Shown in pieces: positions 15,640 to 22,641 of a stretch of 23,305 bases of DNA. The DNA lies in the IMG/VR virus record IMGVR_UViG_3300044633_000899, positions 1 through 23,305 of that record. The stretch is one strand, 5' to 3'. Position 1 is the first letter of the stretch. Each line of letters opens with the position of its first letter. The notes below the pieces were generated by a model. It worked only from the letters and a program-made list of their open reading frames with translations. It had not been told where the DNA came from and searched no databases. The DNA is from a virus. The translations under genes and the position numbers were made by a program.

Positions 15640-16503
15640 ATGGATTTAAACAAAACAGCATCTGAGATCCGAGAAATCTTACAGAAAAAAAGACAAGAAT
15701 TTCAGTTAACATTTGAGGAGGAAAGTCACCAATATACAATGTTGGGTTTAGATGGAAAATTAACAAATGAATGGCCATCCGTATCAAAAGTAATGAAGTT
15801 ATTCTACGATGAATTTCCAAGTGAAGAAATGGCCTTCAAAAAGTCTGGTGGCGATCCTGATGAAGCAGAACGATTACTTGCGGAATGGGCAGAAAAAGGT
15901 CGTTTATCAACAAATTTAGGTTCCAGAGTTCATTACTTTCTTGAAGAACAAACATTAAAAGAATTTGGTCACGATAAAGAAGTTCGTCAACCTATTTTTG
16001 ACTGTAACGCAGAACAAATCACAATTAGTGATGCTATGATTACGGGGGGGAAAAATTACATCAATTTATTAAAAGAACGTGGATGTGAGTTATTGGACAC
16101 TGAACTTGTTTTAGGTAGTCCAGAACTAGGCTATGTGGGGCAGCCTGATAAGGTGTGGTTAGTAAATAGTAATAAAGGTGAAGTTGGGTTGTTAGTGTCT
16201 GATTGGAAAAGTAATGCTGAGAAAAATTTCTTAAAACAATGGTTTACTAAACCAATGTTACATCCATTCCAATACTTACCTAATAACGCATTAGGTCATT
16301 ACAATACCCAGTTACCTTTATATGGAAAATTATTACTTAAAATGTTGGAGGGTACAAAATACGAGAACATTAAATTATTAGGTTGTATCATCGTTAGATT
16401 GACTGAGGGTAGAGAATTTGTTGAGTACAGAGTTGATAAATCAACAATAAATACTATACTTGATATGGATATTAAACCAATGTTAAAAAAAATCAAGAAA
16501 TGA
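15640..16503 (+). CDS. PD-(D/E)XK (Cas4/RecB-like) nuclease
   Basis: The 287-residue protein has the ordered motifs of RecB-like exonucleases: LGSRVH (His98), the supporting acidic residue in LLDTELV (Glu155), GQPDKVW with Asp170, SDWKS with Asp188 and Lys190 of the (D/E)XK pair, and Q-LPLY (Gln224-Tyr228), the usual C-terminal QxxxY motif. An N-terminal segment WPSVSKVM resembles the substrate-side motif of phage members. There is no four-Cys iron-sulphur cluster as in Cas4. It probably degrades or resects DNA ends during recombination or host DNA breakdown. It overlaps the following small gene by four bases (ATGA). Confidence 0.8.
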   Translation: MDLNKTASEIREILQKKRQEFQLTFEEESHQYTMLGLDGKLTNEWPSVSKVMKLFYDEFPSEEMAFKKSGGDPDEAERLLAEWAEKGRLSTNLGSRVHYFLEEQTLKEFGHDKEVRQPIFDCNAEQITISDAMITGGKNYINLLKERGCELLDTELVLGSPELGYVGQPDKVWLVNSNKGEVGLLVSDWKSNAEKNFLKQWFTKPMLHPFQYLPNNALGHYNTQLPLYGKLLLKMLEGTKYENIKLLGCIIVRLTEGREFVEYRVDKSTINTILDMDIKPMLKKIKK

Positions 16504-16589
16504 AATACGAGATAGTAACAGTCTGGACAACAACCACAAGTTGGGATAAAATGGTGGGTAAAATAAATATTAATTATATAATCAAATAA
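16500..16589 (+). CDS. Micro-gene of 29 codons, coupled on both sides
   Basis: A start codon overlaps the nuclease stop (ATGA at 16500-16503). The frame stays open for 29 residues (MKYEIVTVWTTTTSWDKMVG and on to IIK), then its TAA overlaps the ATG of the zinc-ribbon gene (TAATG at 16587-16591). Exact double coupling in a packed operon, and filling of an otherwise empty gap, support translation. The product has Trp and Thr clusters and no recognisable domain. It could instead be only a re-initiation path for the next gene. Confidence 0.5.
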   Translation: MKYEIVTVWTTTTSWDKMVGKININYIIK

Positions 16590-16807
16590 TGATGGACGAA
16601 ATTATTAAACCAAGAATTGACTTAAAACAACAAGAAACAGTAAAATGTACTGAGTGTGGATCTAAATATTTTAAAGAAGTCACAATGATTAAAAAAGTAC
16701 CGAAATTATTAACTGGTAGTCACGAGGACTCGATCGTACCATTTCCGACCTATATGTGTAATAGTTGTGGTTTTGTGAATGAAGTGTTTGAACTTTTCAT
16801 TGATTAA
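16589..16807 (+). CDS. Small zinc-ribbon protein
   Basis: The 72-residue protein has two CxxC knuckles, Cys20-X2-Cys23 (CTECGSKYF) and Cys57-X2-Cys60 (CNSCGFVNE), separated by a hydrophobic/basic stretch (VTMIKKVPKLLTG). This is the layout of a phage zinc-ribbon family with a 'MIKKV.LL' centre. It probably binds zinc and a protein or nucleic acid partner. Met1 or Met2 could be the start; the first overlaps the upstream TAA. The following gene begins two bases after its stop codon. Confidence 0.65.
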   Translation: MMDEIIKPRIDLKQQETVKCTECGSKYFKEVTMIKKVPKLLTGSHEDSIVPFPTYMCNSCGFVNEVFELFID

Positions 16808-16808
16808 T

Positions 16809-17042
16809 ATGGATTATAGAGACTTTTACATCTGGTTAGACGGGTTTATGACAAATAGATCCTGGACTGTAATAAAACAGTCTGATATTGAAACGATTCA
16901 AACAAAGATGAAAGAAGTTCATAGTGGTAAGAATCAATTGTCAACACAAAAAATTATTATCAAACAACCTTTTGATCCAATTCAAATTCCAACACCTAAA
17001 AACCCTTTTGATATAACTTGTAAAACAAATTTAGATGATTAA
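16809..17042 (+). CDS. Small conserved phage protein
   Basis: The 77-residue protein is taken from the ATG just after the zinc-ribbon stop; an earlier in-frame ATG at 16779 would lie inside that gene. The N-terminal part, DFYIWLDGFMTNRSW followed by I-TIQTKMKEV, resembles a short phage helical domain ('YxxWLxGFM') seen in several large phages with no assigned role. The second half is a Pro-rich tail (PFDPIQIPTPKNPFD). It overlaps the gp47-like gene by eight bases, suggesting translational coupling to it. Confidence 0.6.
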   Translation: MDYRDFYIWLDGFMTNRSWTVIKQSDIETIQTKMKEVHSGKNQLSTQKIIIKQPFDPIQIPTPKNPFDITCKTNLDD

Positions 17043-17814
17043 AACTATAGTACATTTCTCTGACCTTCATATCAGATTATTTAAAGATCACGACCTATAC
17101 AGATTGGTATTACAGGATGCGATTAACCAATGGAAAGAATTAAAACCTTGTAGAATCGTATTTTCTGGAGACCTAGTACACAGTAAGAACCAGTTAACTC
17201 CGGAATTGATAGAAATGGTTAGTTGGGTTTTAAATGAGTGTTCAGAAATCGCACCAACAGTTATTATACCAGGCAATCACGATGCCTTGATCAACAATAC
17301 TGAACGCTTGGATGCTTTAACACCAATAATTAATTCATTGAATAATGAAGATATTATTTATTACAAAGACCGTGGTGTTTATGAAGACGAAAACATTAGT
17401 TGGTGTGTATATTCACAATTCCAAAACAACATTCCACCAGACATTAATACTGCAACCGGAGTTAAAATCGGATTATTTCACGGACCAATACAAGGAATGA
17501 CAACCGATTTGGGGTTTGATTTTGGTGACCACGCTTACGATATTGATAAGTTTAATGGTTTAGATGTTTGTCTATGTGGGGATATTCACAAAAGGCAAGA
17601 ATTTAACTTTAGTACTGGTAAAGGATATATGATTGGTTCAACTTTACAGAACAATATGGGTGAAAGTGTTGGGAAACACGGATATGGTATTTATGATGTT
17701 GAAACAAAAGATTATAAGTACGTTGATTTGTTCAACCCCAAACCATTTTTGAAATTCTCAATAAAATCCATTGAAGATATTGAGAATGGAACTGAAAGAT
17801 TATTGAATTTGTGA
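17035..17814 (+). CDS. 47: gp47-like (SbcD/Mre11) recombination nuclease subunit
   Basis: The 259-residue metallophosphoesterase has the Mre11 motif series: FSDLHI (Asp10, His12), SGDLVH (Asp46), PGNHD (Asn81, His82, Asp83), FHG (His149) and CGDIHKR (Asp183, His185). With the gp46 ATPase it should form the Mre11-Rad50-type complex that resects ends for recombination-dependent replication. It is short compared with T4 gp47 (339 residues). It stops soon after the phosphoesterase core and a strand-helix tail (FLKFSIKSIEDIENGTERL), so the DNA-capping and Rad50-binding parts are reduced or missing. Unlike the compact arrangement common in phages, gp46 lies four genes downstream. Confidence 0.85.
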   Translation: MIKTIVHFSDLHIRLFKDHDLYRLVLQDAINQWKELKPCRIVFSGDLVHSKNQLTPELIEMVSWVLNECSEIAPTVIIPGNHDALINNTERLDALTPIINSLNNEDIIYYKDRGVYEDENISWCVYSQFQNNIPPDINTATGVKIGLFHGPIQGMTTDLGFDFGDHAYDIDKFNGLDVCLCGDIHKRQEFNFSTGKGYMIGSTLQNNMGESVGKHGYGIYDVETKDYKYVDLFNPKPFLKFSIKSIEDIENGTERLLNL

Positions 17815-17825
17815 TATTTATTGGT

Positions 17826-18365
17826 ATGTTAAAAAATATCATCAAATCTGTACTTAAAGAACATATCACCGAATCACTAATTAACCAAGATGGTAGTTTG
17901 GGTGATATAACCCAGGACGACATTAATGAAATTTTAAGTGGTTATATTGACTGTGCTTTATGGACTGAAGAAGAACGACTAGAAGACGAGTCAACTTACG
18001 AAAGTGATGATGAGGATTATGAAGATATGGATGAGATTGAAAAACTCATTACATTGAAAGGTAAATTTGATAGTAAGGACTTTACATCATTCGTATCAGA
18101 TGATATAGATTTTGACAGTAAAATTGACGCATATCTTGATATCAAAAAATTCATTATGTACGCAGGAGACACCGCAATTGACGAAGCCATTGATGATAAT
18201 GGTCTATACCAATTGGGAATGGATATCTGGTTAACAAGAAACGGACACGGTTCCGGATTTTTTGACAGATCCTACGACAATGAAGAAGACTTGGAAAATG
18301 CTGCAAGAAAAATAAAATCAAAAGATCTATACGTTGGTGACGACGGGAAACTATATTTTAGTTAA
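17826..18365 (+). CDS. Acidic conserved phage protein ('DIWLTRNGHGSGFFDR' family)
   Basis: The 179-residue protein is taken from the ATG at 17826; a GTG at 17811 overlapping the gp47 stop is possible. Residues 40-75 are very acidic (TEEERLEDE, then ESDDEDYEDMDE). The C-terminal ~50 residues carry a strongly patterned motif, DIWLTRNGHGSGFFDR (133-148) and LYVGDDGKLYF (168-178), that I recognise as a recurring conserved phage element of unknown function. The charged N-terminal half could mimic DNA or bind a basic protein (inference). It sits between the two subunits of the gp47/gp46 complex, which suggests but does not prove a link. Confidence 0.6.
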   Translation: MLKNIIKSVLKEHITESLINQDGSLGDITQDDINEILSGYIDCALWTEEERLEDESTYESDDEDYEDMDEIEKLITLKGKFDSKDFTSFVSDDIDFDSKIDAYLDIKKFIMYAGDTAIDEAIDDNGLYQLGMDIWLTRNGHGSGFFDRSYDNEEDLENAARKIKSKDLYVGDDGKLYFS

Positions 18366-18368
18366 AAG

Positions 18369-18399
18369 TTGATATTGTAACAAATTTTGTTTAGATTTG
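18369..18399 (+). promoter_or_regulatory. Candidate Bacteroidota-type promoter (TTG-N20-TAGATTTG)
   Basis: TTG (18369-18371), 20 bases and TAGATTTG (18392-18399) fit the host consensus. The ATG of the next gene is only 6 bases past the -7 box, so a transcript would be leaderless or nearly so. That lowers confidence. Confidence 0.4.
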
Positions 18400-18405
18400 T
18401 TGCAG

Positions 18406-18981
18406 ATGAACTCAAAAATTTACGACAAAACAATTTATTCACAAATTCAAACCTATTGTAATGAAAACAATATCAGTGATATTGAAGATTTTATATTTAG
18501 GTGTTTCAAACAGGGTTTTGATATTAATAGATATGGATTTTTGGGAAAAACCCAGGATGTTATTGAAAAAGAAATCATCATTGAAAAAGAAGTGCCAGTT
18601 GAGGTGATTAAAGAGGTTGAAAAAATTGTCTATATTACCAACACAGAAAATGAAAAAAATTTAACCGAAAGAATAACTAAATTAGACGAAGAAAGTAAAA
18701 AATTTTCCACTAAAATAGATGAACTTGAGTTAGAAAGACAATTTTTTTCCACTAAAACACAAGAAATGGAAAAAAATTTCCATTATAGTTTATCTAAGAA
18801 GGATGAAGAATTAGATGAACTTAAACGGAATTTAGACGATGATCAGTCAAAAAAATTACAAGAAACCTTACAAAAATTAAGGAAAGAGTTAGTTGAAAAA
18901 AACAAAAAAATAGAAGAATTAGAAAAAATAAACCAGAACCCCATTAAAGGAAATTTGATGAATGGTTCAAAATTAATATAA
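18406..18981 (+). CDS. Coiled-coil protein
   Basis: The 191-residue protein is taken from the ATG at 18406; an in-frame TTG at 18397 is inside the promoter-like element. Residues 1-45 look like a small helical head (YSQIQTYCNENN, DFIFRCFKQGFDINRYG). Residues 50-75 form an alternating Glu/Lys/Val segment (KEIIIEKEVPVEVIKEVEKI). Residues ~80-175 form a long coiled coil (KLDEESKKFSTKIDELELE, RKELVEKNKKIEELEKI). Similar short-head coiled-coil proteins are common in large phages without assigned roles. It may be a scaffold or partner of the SMC-like gp46 or the membrane protein that follows 5 bases later; this is inference only. Confidence 0.6.
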   Translation: MNSKIYDKTIYSQIQTYCNENNISDIEDFIFRCFKQGFDINRYGFLGKTQDVIEKEIIIEKEVPVEVIKEVEKIVYITNTENEKNLTERITKLDEESKKFSTKIDELELERQFFSTKTQEMEKNFHYSLSKKDEELDELKRNLDDDQSKKLQETLQKLRKELVEKNKKIEELEKINQNPIKGNLMNGSKLI

Positions 18982-18986
18982 CAATT

Positions 18987-19412
18987 ATGATTGAATTACT
19001 ATTATTTACATTTGTTGCATATGGAATGACAACAATTTTAGTTTACGGATCCATCTTTAATGATGTCCGAGATTTTATTCACCGACAAGCACAAGATGAA
19101 AACAGTTTTATACTAACTAGACCAATTTTTAAGTTTTTATCTGGACTAATTGTCTGTCCGTTATGTACATCAACTTGGGTTGGTTTTCTTTTATCGTTGA
19201 CATTATTTTCACCAATTAAACATTTTATTGGACTTAATAGTTTTTATTATGTATTTTTTGATGGAATGTTTGCCGCAGGAATTGTTTGGGCGTTAAACGC
19301 AATAATTGAATGGTTTGAGGAAAATAGATTAAACAATCAAAAACAAATGGTTGAATATATTTTACCTGATGAAGATGAACCACAACAACAAAAAGAAATT
19401 TTAAACGATTAA
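18987..19412 (+). CDS. Small integral membrane protein with CPLC-T-S-T-W motif
   Basis: The 141-residue protein has three likely membrane helices (about residues 1-22, 52-74 and 85-110). At the start of the second is LIVCPLCTSTWVGF, with Cys57, Cys60 and Trp64, a motif seen in DUF1360-type membrane proteins of phages and Bacillus. The C-terminal tail (~110-141) is polar and acidic (LPDEDEPQQQKE) and probably cytoplasmic. The family has no established role that I know; anchoring of a phage complex or a block on superinfection are possible. It is co-directional and 5 bases after the coiled-coil gene. Confidence 0.6.
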   Translation: MIELLLFTFVAYGMTTILVYGSIFNDVRDFIHRQAQDENSFILTRPIFKFLSGLIVCPLCTSTWVGFLLSLTLFSPIKHFIGLNSFYYVFFDGMFAAGIVWALNAIIEWFEENRLNNQKQMVEYILPDEDEPQQQKEILND

Positions 19413-19424
19413 ATATAAATAAAG

Positions 19425-19646
19425 ATGGGAAAAAAAACAAAAGCACACAGAGCAAAAGTTCAGAAACGAAATCGTACATTATCACAAGAACGATACACGA
19501 TGCAAAATTCATTAACTAAAATGATGAAAGAAATGGCATTACAACAAAATGGTGAAAAAGAAAATTTACAAGTTAAAGTTGGTAATGAAACCGTACCTTT
19601 TGAAATTGTCGCAGAACCTATGACAACAGGGATTAAAGGGTTTTAA
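19425..19646 (+). CDS. Small basic hypothetical protein
   Basis: The 73-residue protein has a strongly basic N-terminus (GKKTKAHRAKVQKRNRT), a helical middle (SLTKMMKEMALQQNGEKENL) and a short beta-like end (VKVGNETVPFEIVAEP). The basic head suggests nucleic acid or membrane-surface binding (inference). The 12-base gap upstream holds TATAAATA (19414-19421), only 3 bases from the ATG, so it is unlikely to act as a T4-type late promoter for this gene. The gp46-like gene starts 8 bases after the stop, placing this gene in the recombination operon. Confidence 0.55.
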   Translation: MGKKTKAHRAKVQKRNRTLSQERYTMQNSLTKMMKEMALQQNGEKENLQVKVGNETVPFEIVAEPMTTGIKGF

Positions 19647-19654
19647 TTACAATA

Positions 19655-22024
19655 ATGGATCTATTTAATCCACCAAAATTATACAATTACAACATTATGA
19701 TTAAAGATATTGACTTCTCAAAATTTGAAAATCCTACAATACAAGTTGTTTGGGAGGATTTGTCAGAGAATTTCACACAAGATAAGATAAAAAGTGTTAA
19801 ACATTATTTCCAAAAGAAATATAATACGACAAATGTAAATGTCTTAACAAAAGCCAAGATTGTTGATCAAGAAACAAATCAAACAATTGATATTTCGGTA
19901 AACATTACCGACACAAATTATCAATTGGATTTATTGAAGAATTTTATTACATCAAAGGGTTATGATAAAAAGATGGACGAAATCTTGGATTTAAATAAAT
20001 CTGTTGAGGGCAGAATGGATAATATTGACACATCACAATTCAAACAGTGGTATATTAGAAATATTGAATTTTCAAACTTTTTATCGTATGGTGAGAATCA
20101 AAAACTGGACATTGATAAGTTAAATGGTATCGTTGTTGTTGAATCAGACCCAAAAAATTTCGGTGGAAAAACTGTTTTAAGCCTGGACCTATTATTGTTT
20201 TTATTCTTTAATGAGACAACCAAAACAACAAAGGCCGAGGAGATTTTTAACCGATTTACCGATAAAGACAAAGTCTCGGTTAAGGGTGAAATCACGATTG
20301 ATGGTGAGGACTATATAATTGTACGAACGATTGAACGAAAAAAATCAAAGAAAGGTGAATGGAATGTAAAAACCGAATTGGACTTTTTCAAAAAGTTGGG
20401 TGATGGATCGTTACAAAACTTTACTGGGGAACAAAGACGAGAGACTGAAGATTTTATTAAGAACTCAATTGGAACAAAGGAAGACTTCTTAATGACAATT
20501 CTAACAACCGCAACAAACTTGGAGGACTTGTTGGAATCAAAACCAACAGCAAGAGGTCAAATTTTGTCACGATTTATGGGACTAGAATTTCTTAAAAGAA
20601 AGGAAGAGGTGGCTAAAGAAATTTATTCCGAATTTAACAAGTCAAAATTATCAAACATTTATAATTCTGAACAATTAAAAAATGATATTGAGACTTATAG
20701 ACAAGAAATAAGTGACCTTAATGATAAAATCATCACATACGATGTTGAACTAAAAACAATTGAAGAAGGTATCACCAAGGGTAAACAATATCGCGATGAT
20801 ATGTTAAACAAAAAACATAGTGACATTGACCGTGAGATTGCGATTATGAATCCAGATGAGGTTAAAAACCAAATCCAAAAGTTAACAACCGAAAAAAGTT
20901 CATTCCAGACAAAGTTAAACGAATTAAATGTTGTTGAACCAGAAACATTTTACCACGAGGACGAACACGACAATGTTAAAGATGAGTACAACAAGGTTAA
21001 TACGGAAAAAATAACACTTGATACAAAAATATCTGAAATTGAGAAATTAAAAAGTTCTGTTAAAGGTGGTATTAAATGTGAACACTGTGGAATTGAGTTA
21101 ATGAACGCTGCGATTACCCAACAAAAAATTTCAGAACTTGACGGATTTATCAATCAAAGAGATGAAAAAATTAGGTTAATGACTGATTTATCACTCAAAG
21201 AAAAAGAATTTGTTGAAACTAAAAAACAGTTTGATGAGTATGAAAAAAACAAACTAATCAAAGAAAAATACGATTTAAGTATTGAAAGTTGTGATTTAAA
21301 AATTGCTGGTTTAAATACAAAACTAGAAAAGTGGGAAGAAGTCCAGGATAAAATCCAAGGTAACAAAAAGATTGATGAGATGTTACTTAAAGCGGATATG
21401 CGTTTGGAAGAACTGGAAAGAACGAAAAGGGCGAAAACAACTGAAATTTCAACCGCTGAGTACAACATTAAATCCAAGAACGAAAAAATCGTACACAACG
21501 AAAGTATGATTGTCAAAATCAATGAAGAAGAACAAAAAGACAGTATCTACAAAATGTACTTGGAGGCCTTCGGTAAAAACGGACTATCTAAAAGTATTAT
21601 GAAAACAATGATGCCGTTGATTAATTCTGAGTTACAACGATTAATGGAAGATAGTGCATACTTCAAATTAGAGGTTAGAATTAACGATAAAAACGAAGTT
21701 GAGTTCATTATGGTTGATAATAGTACTGGTGTTGAGAAATTAATGATTAGTGGGTCTGGTTATGAGAAAACAATTGCGTCATTAGCATTACGATCGGTAT
21801 TAAGTAAAGTATGTTCACTACCAAAGCCCAACATTGTTGTGTTTGACGAGGTTTTTGGAAAGATTGCGAATGACAATTTAGAGTTGGTTGCCGAATTTTT
21901 CACAAAGATTAAAACGTATTTTGATAAGATCTTTGTTATCAGTCACAATCCATTAATTAACCAATGGGCAGATTCAACGATTAGAGTTACCAAGGAAGAC
22001 AATGTTTCACGAATTTTATCTTAA
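19655..22024 (+). CDS. 46: gp46-like (SbcC/Rad50) recombination ATPase with N-terminal extension
   Basis: The 789-residue SMC-type ATPase has an ATP-binding head at both ends. After a ~130-residue extension, IRNIEFSNFLSYGE begins the Rad50 core. The Walker A region is unusual (PKNFGGKT, 166-173; canonical GxNGxGKS/T). Two coiled-coil arms flank a zinc hook CEHC (475-478). The signature is ISGSGYEKTIASLALR (698-713), Walker B is NIVVFDE with Asp731-Glu732, and the H-loop is ISHNP (His764). With gp47 it should hold and process DNA ends. The extension (VVWEDLSENFTQDKIKSVKHYF and on) has no counterpart in T4 gp46 (560 residues) that I know, and helps explain the greater length. A DNA-, SSB- or partner-binding role is possible. 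Confidence 0.85.
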   Translation: MDLFNPPKLYNYNIMIKDIDFSKFENPTIQVVWEDLSENFTQDKIKSVKHYFQKKYNTTNVNVLTKAKIVDQETNQTIDISVNITDTNYQLDLLKNFITSKGYDKKMDEILDLNKSVEGRMDNIDTSQFKQWYIRNIEFSNFLSYGENQKLDIDKLNGIVVVESDPKNFGGKTVLSLDLLLFLFFNETTKTTKAEEIFNRFTDKDKVSVKGEITIDGEDYIIVRTIERKKSKKGEWNVKTELDFFKKLGDGSLQNFTGEQRRETEDFIKNSIGTKEDFLMTILTTATNLEDLLESKPTARGQILSRFMGLEFLKRKEEVAKEIYSEFNKSKLSNIYNSEQLKNDIETYRQEISDLNDKIITYDVELKTIEEGITKGKQYRDDMLNKKHSDIDREIAIMNPDEVKNQIQKLTTEKSSFQTKLNELNVVEPETFYHEDEHDNVKDEYNKVNTEKITLDTKISEIEKLKSSVKGGIKCEHCGIELMNAAITQQKISELDGFINQRDEKIRLMTDLSLKEKEFVETKKQFDEYEKNKLIKEKYDLSIESCDLKIAGLNTKLEKWEEVQDKIQGNKKIDEMLLKADMRLEELERTKRAKTTEISTAEYNIKSKNEKIVHNESMIVKINEEEQKDSIYKMYLEAFGKNGLSKSIMKTMMPLINSELQRLMEDSAYFKLEVRINDKNEVEFIMVDNSTGVEKLMISGSGYEKTIASLALRSVLSKVCSLPKPNIVVFDEVFGKIANDNLELVAEFFTKIKTYFDKIFVISHNPLINQWADSTIRVTKEDNVSRILS

Positions 22025-22030
22025 TTTAAT

Positions 22031-22564
22031 ATGCAAAAAAGATGTTTAACGGGTACAATTTTTGAAAAATTTTTATGTACGGATGGTTTTATCCACAAAT
22101 CAAAATCACCAAAGGTAAAATACTCTGGTGAGGGTAAATCCATCCTAAGTAAAATTAAAAACTCAAATTATGATCCATCAATAGTGGAAGTATTACCTGA
22201 AAGTGATTTTACAAAATACGACATTATAAATGAAGAAACCAACGAAAAGTTGGAAGCAAAAAAATACAAAAGAGAGTCGGTAACAAAATGGACACTATTC
22301 TCTGAACCATTTTTTAAGATTGCAACAAGAAAACAAGCAACAAAAATTACCGTCAGACAATATAATTTATTTGTCAATCGTTTTTGGAAACTTAACAATA
22401 AAAAAGGGTTTTTTGATGATATCATAACACAAATGACTGAAACGTTATCTGGGATTTGTGTTATTGATGGATTCATACCAATAGATGATATTGAGTTTAG
22501 GTTTGTTGTTAAAGATTCCTGGATGGGATATAAAAGAATTACATTAGAATTTAGAGTAAAATAA
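22031..22564 (+). CDS. Uncharacterised protein, possible PD-(D/E)XK-like nuclease
   Basis: The 177-residue basic protein starts 6 bases after gp46. Around its middle it reads TKYDIINEETNEKLEAKKYK, with Asp64, Glu75 and Lys77 spaced as in the D...(E)xK active site of restriction-endonuclease-like folds. The next stretch is amphipathic (KWTLFSEPFFKIATRKQA). The C-terminal half (residues ~105-177) has helices then strands (FRFVVKDSWMGYKRITLEF). This is a motif-level guess only; the hydrophobic strand expected before Asp64 is short. Alternatives are a DNA-binding or terminase-associated protein. Genomic context beside gp46/gp47 favours DNA metabolism. Confidence 0.5.
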   Translation: MQKRCLTGTIFEKFLCTDGFIHKSKSPKVKYSGEGKSILSKIKNSNYDPSIVEVLPESDFTKYDIINEETNEKLEAKKYKRESVTKWTLFSEPFFKIATRKQATKITVRQYNLFVNRFWKLNNKKGFFDDIITQMTETLSGICVIDGFIPIDDIEFRFVVKDSWMGYKRITLEFRVK

Positions 22565-22586
22565 ATCAAATTTGACACAAAAAAAA

Positions 22587-22602
22587 TTAGTATATATACT
22601 AA
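22587..22602. promoter_or_regulatory. 16-bp perfect palindrome, operator candidate
   Basis: TTAGTATATATACTAA is a perfect dyad. It overlaps the -33 position and upstream spacer of the promoter whose -7 box is at 22611-22618. This is a typical place for a dimeric repressor to block polymerase. Its A/T content means chance occurrence cannot be excluded. Confidence 0.45.
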
Positions 22603-22618
22603 ACTTTCACTACCTTTG
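22587..22618 (+). promoter_or_regulatory. Bacteroidota-type promoter (TTAG-N20-TACCTTTG)
   Basis: TACCTTTG (22611-22618) is a full TAnnTTTG -7 box. TTAG (22587-22590), 20 bases upstream, is a near match to the TTTG -33 box; a perfect TTTG at 22571-22574 is too far away (36 bases) for the usual spacing. The -7 region, ACCTTTGTATCA, closely resembles ATCTTTGTACCA at 14564-14575. The start codon is 23 bases downstream, leaving an A-rich leader. Confidence 0.65.
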
Positions 22619-22641
22619 TATCAACAAAAAAAGATAACATT

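Noticed and set aside
19414-19421. TATAAATA as a T4-type late promoter (also at 4419-4426)
   Set aside because: The octamer is only 3-4 bases from the start codon, so transcription would begin at or inside the ATG. Such 8-mers are expected several times by chance in a window this A/T-rich.
21154-21522. Long minus-strand open frame with Ser/Leu/Ile-rich product
   Set aside because: It lies opposite the coiled-coil codons of gp46; Glu/Lys-rich coiled coils read in antisense give Ser/Phe/Leu-rich open frames.
22571-22574. Perfect TTTG as the -33 box of the promoter at 22611
   Set aside because: It is 36 bases from the -7 box, far beyond the usual 19-21. The weaker TTAG at 22587-22590 has correct spacing.
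22168-22578. Minus-strand open frame of 136 codons
   Set aside because: It is antisense to the gene at 22031-22564, which has the better start position, spacing and composition. It would also run against the promoter region at 22587.
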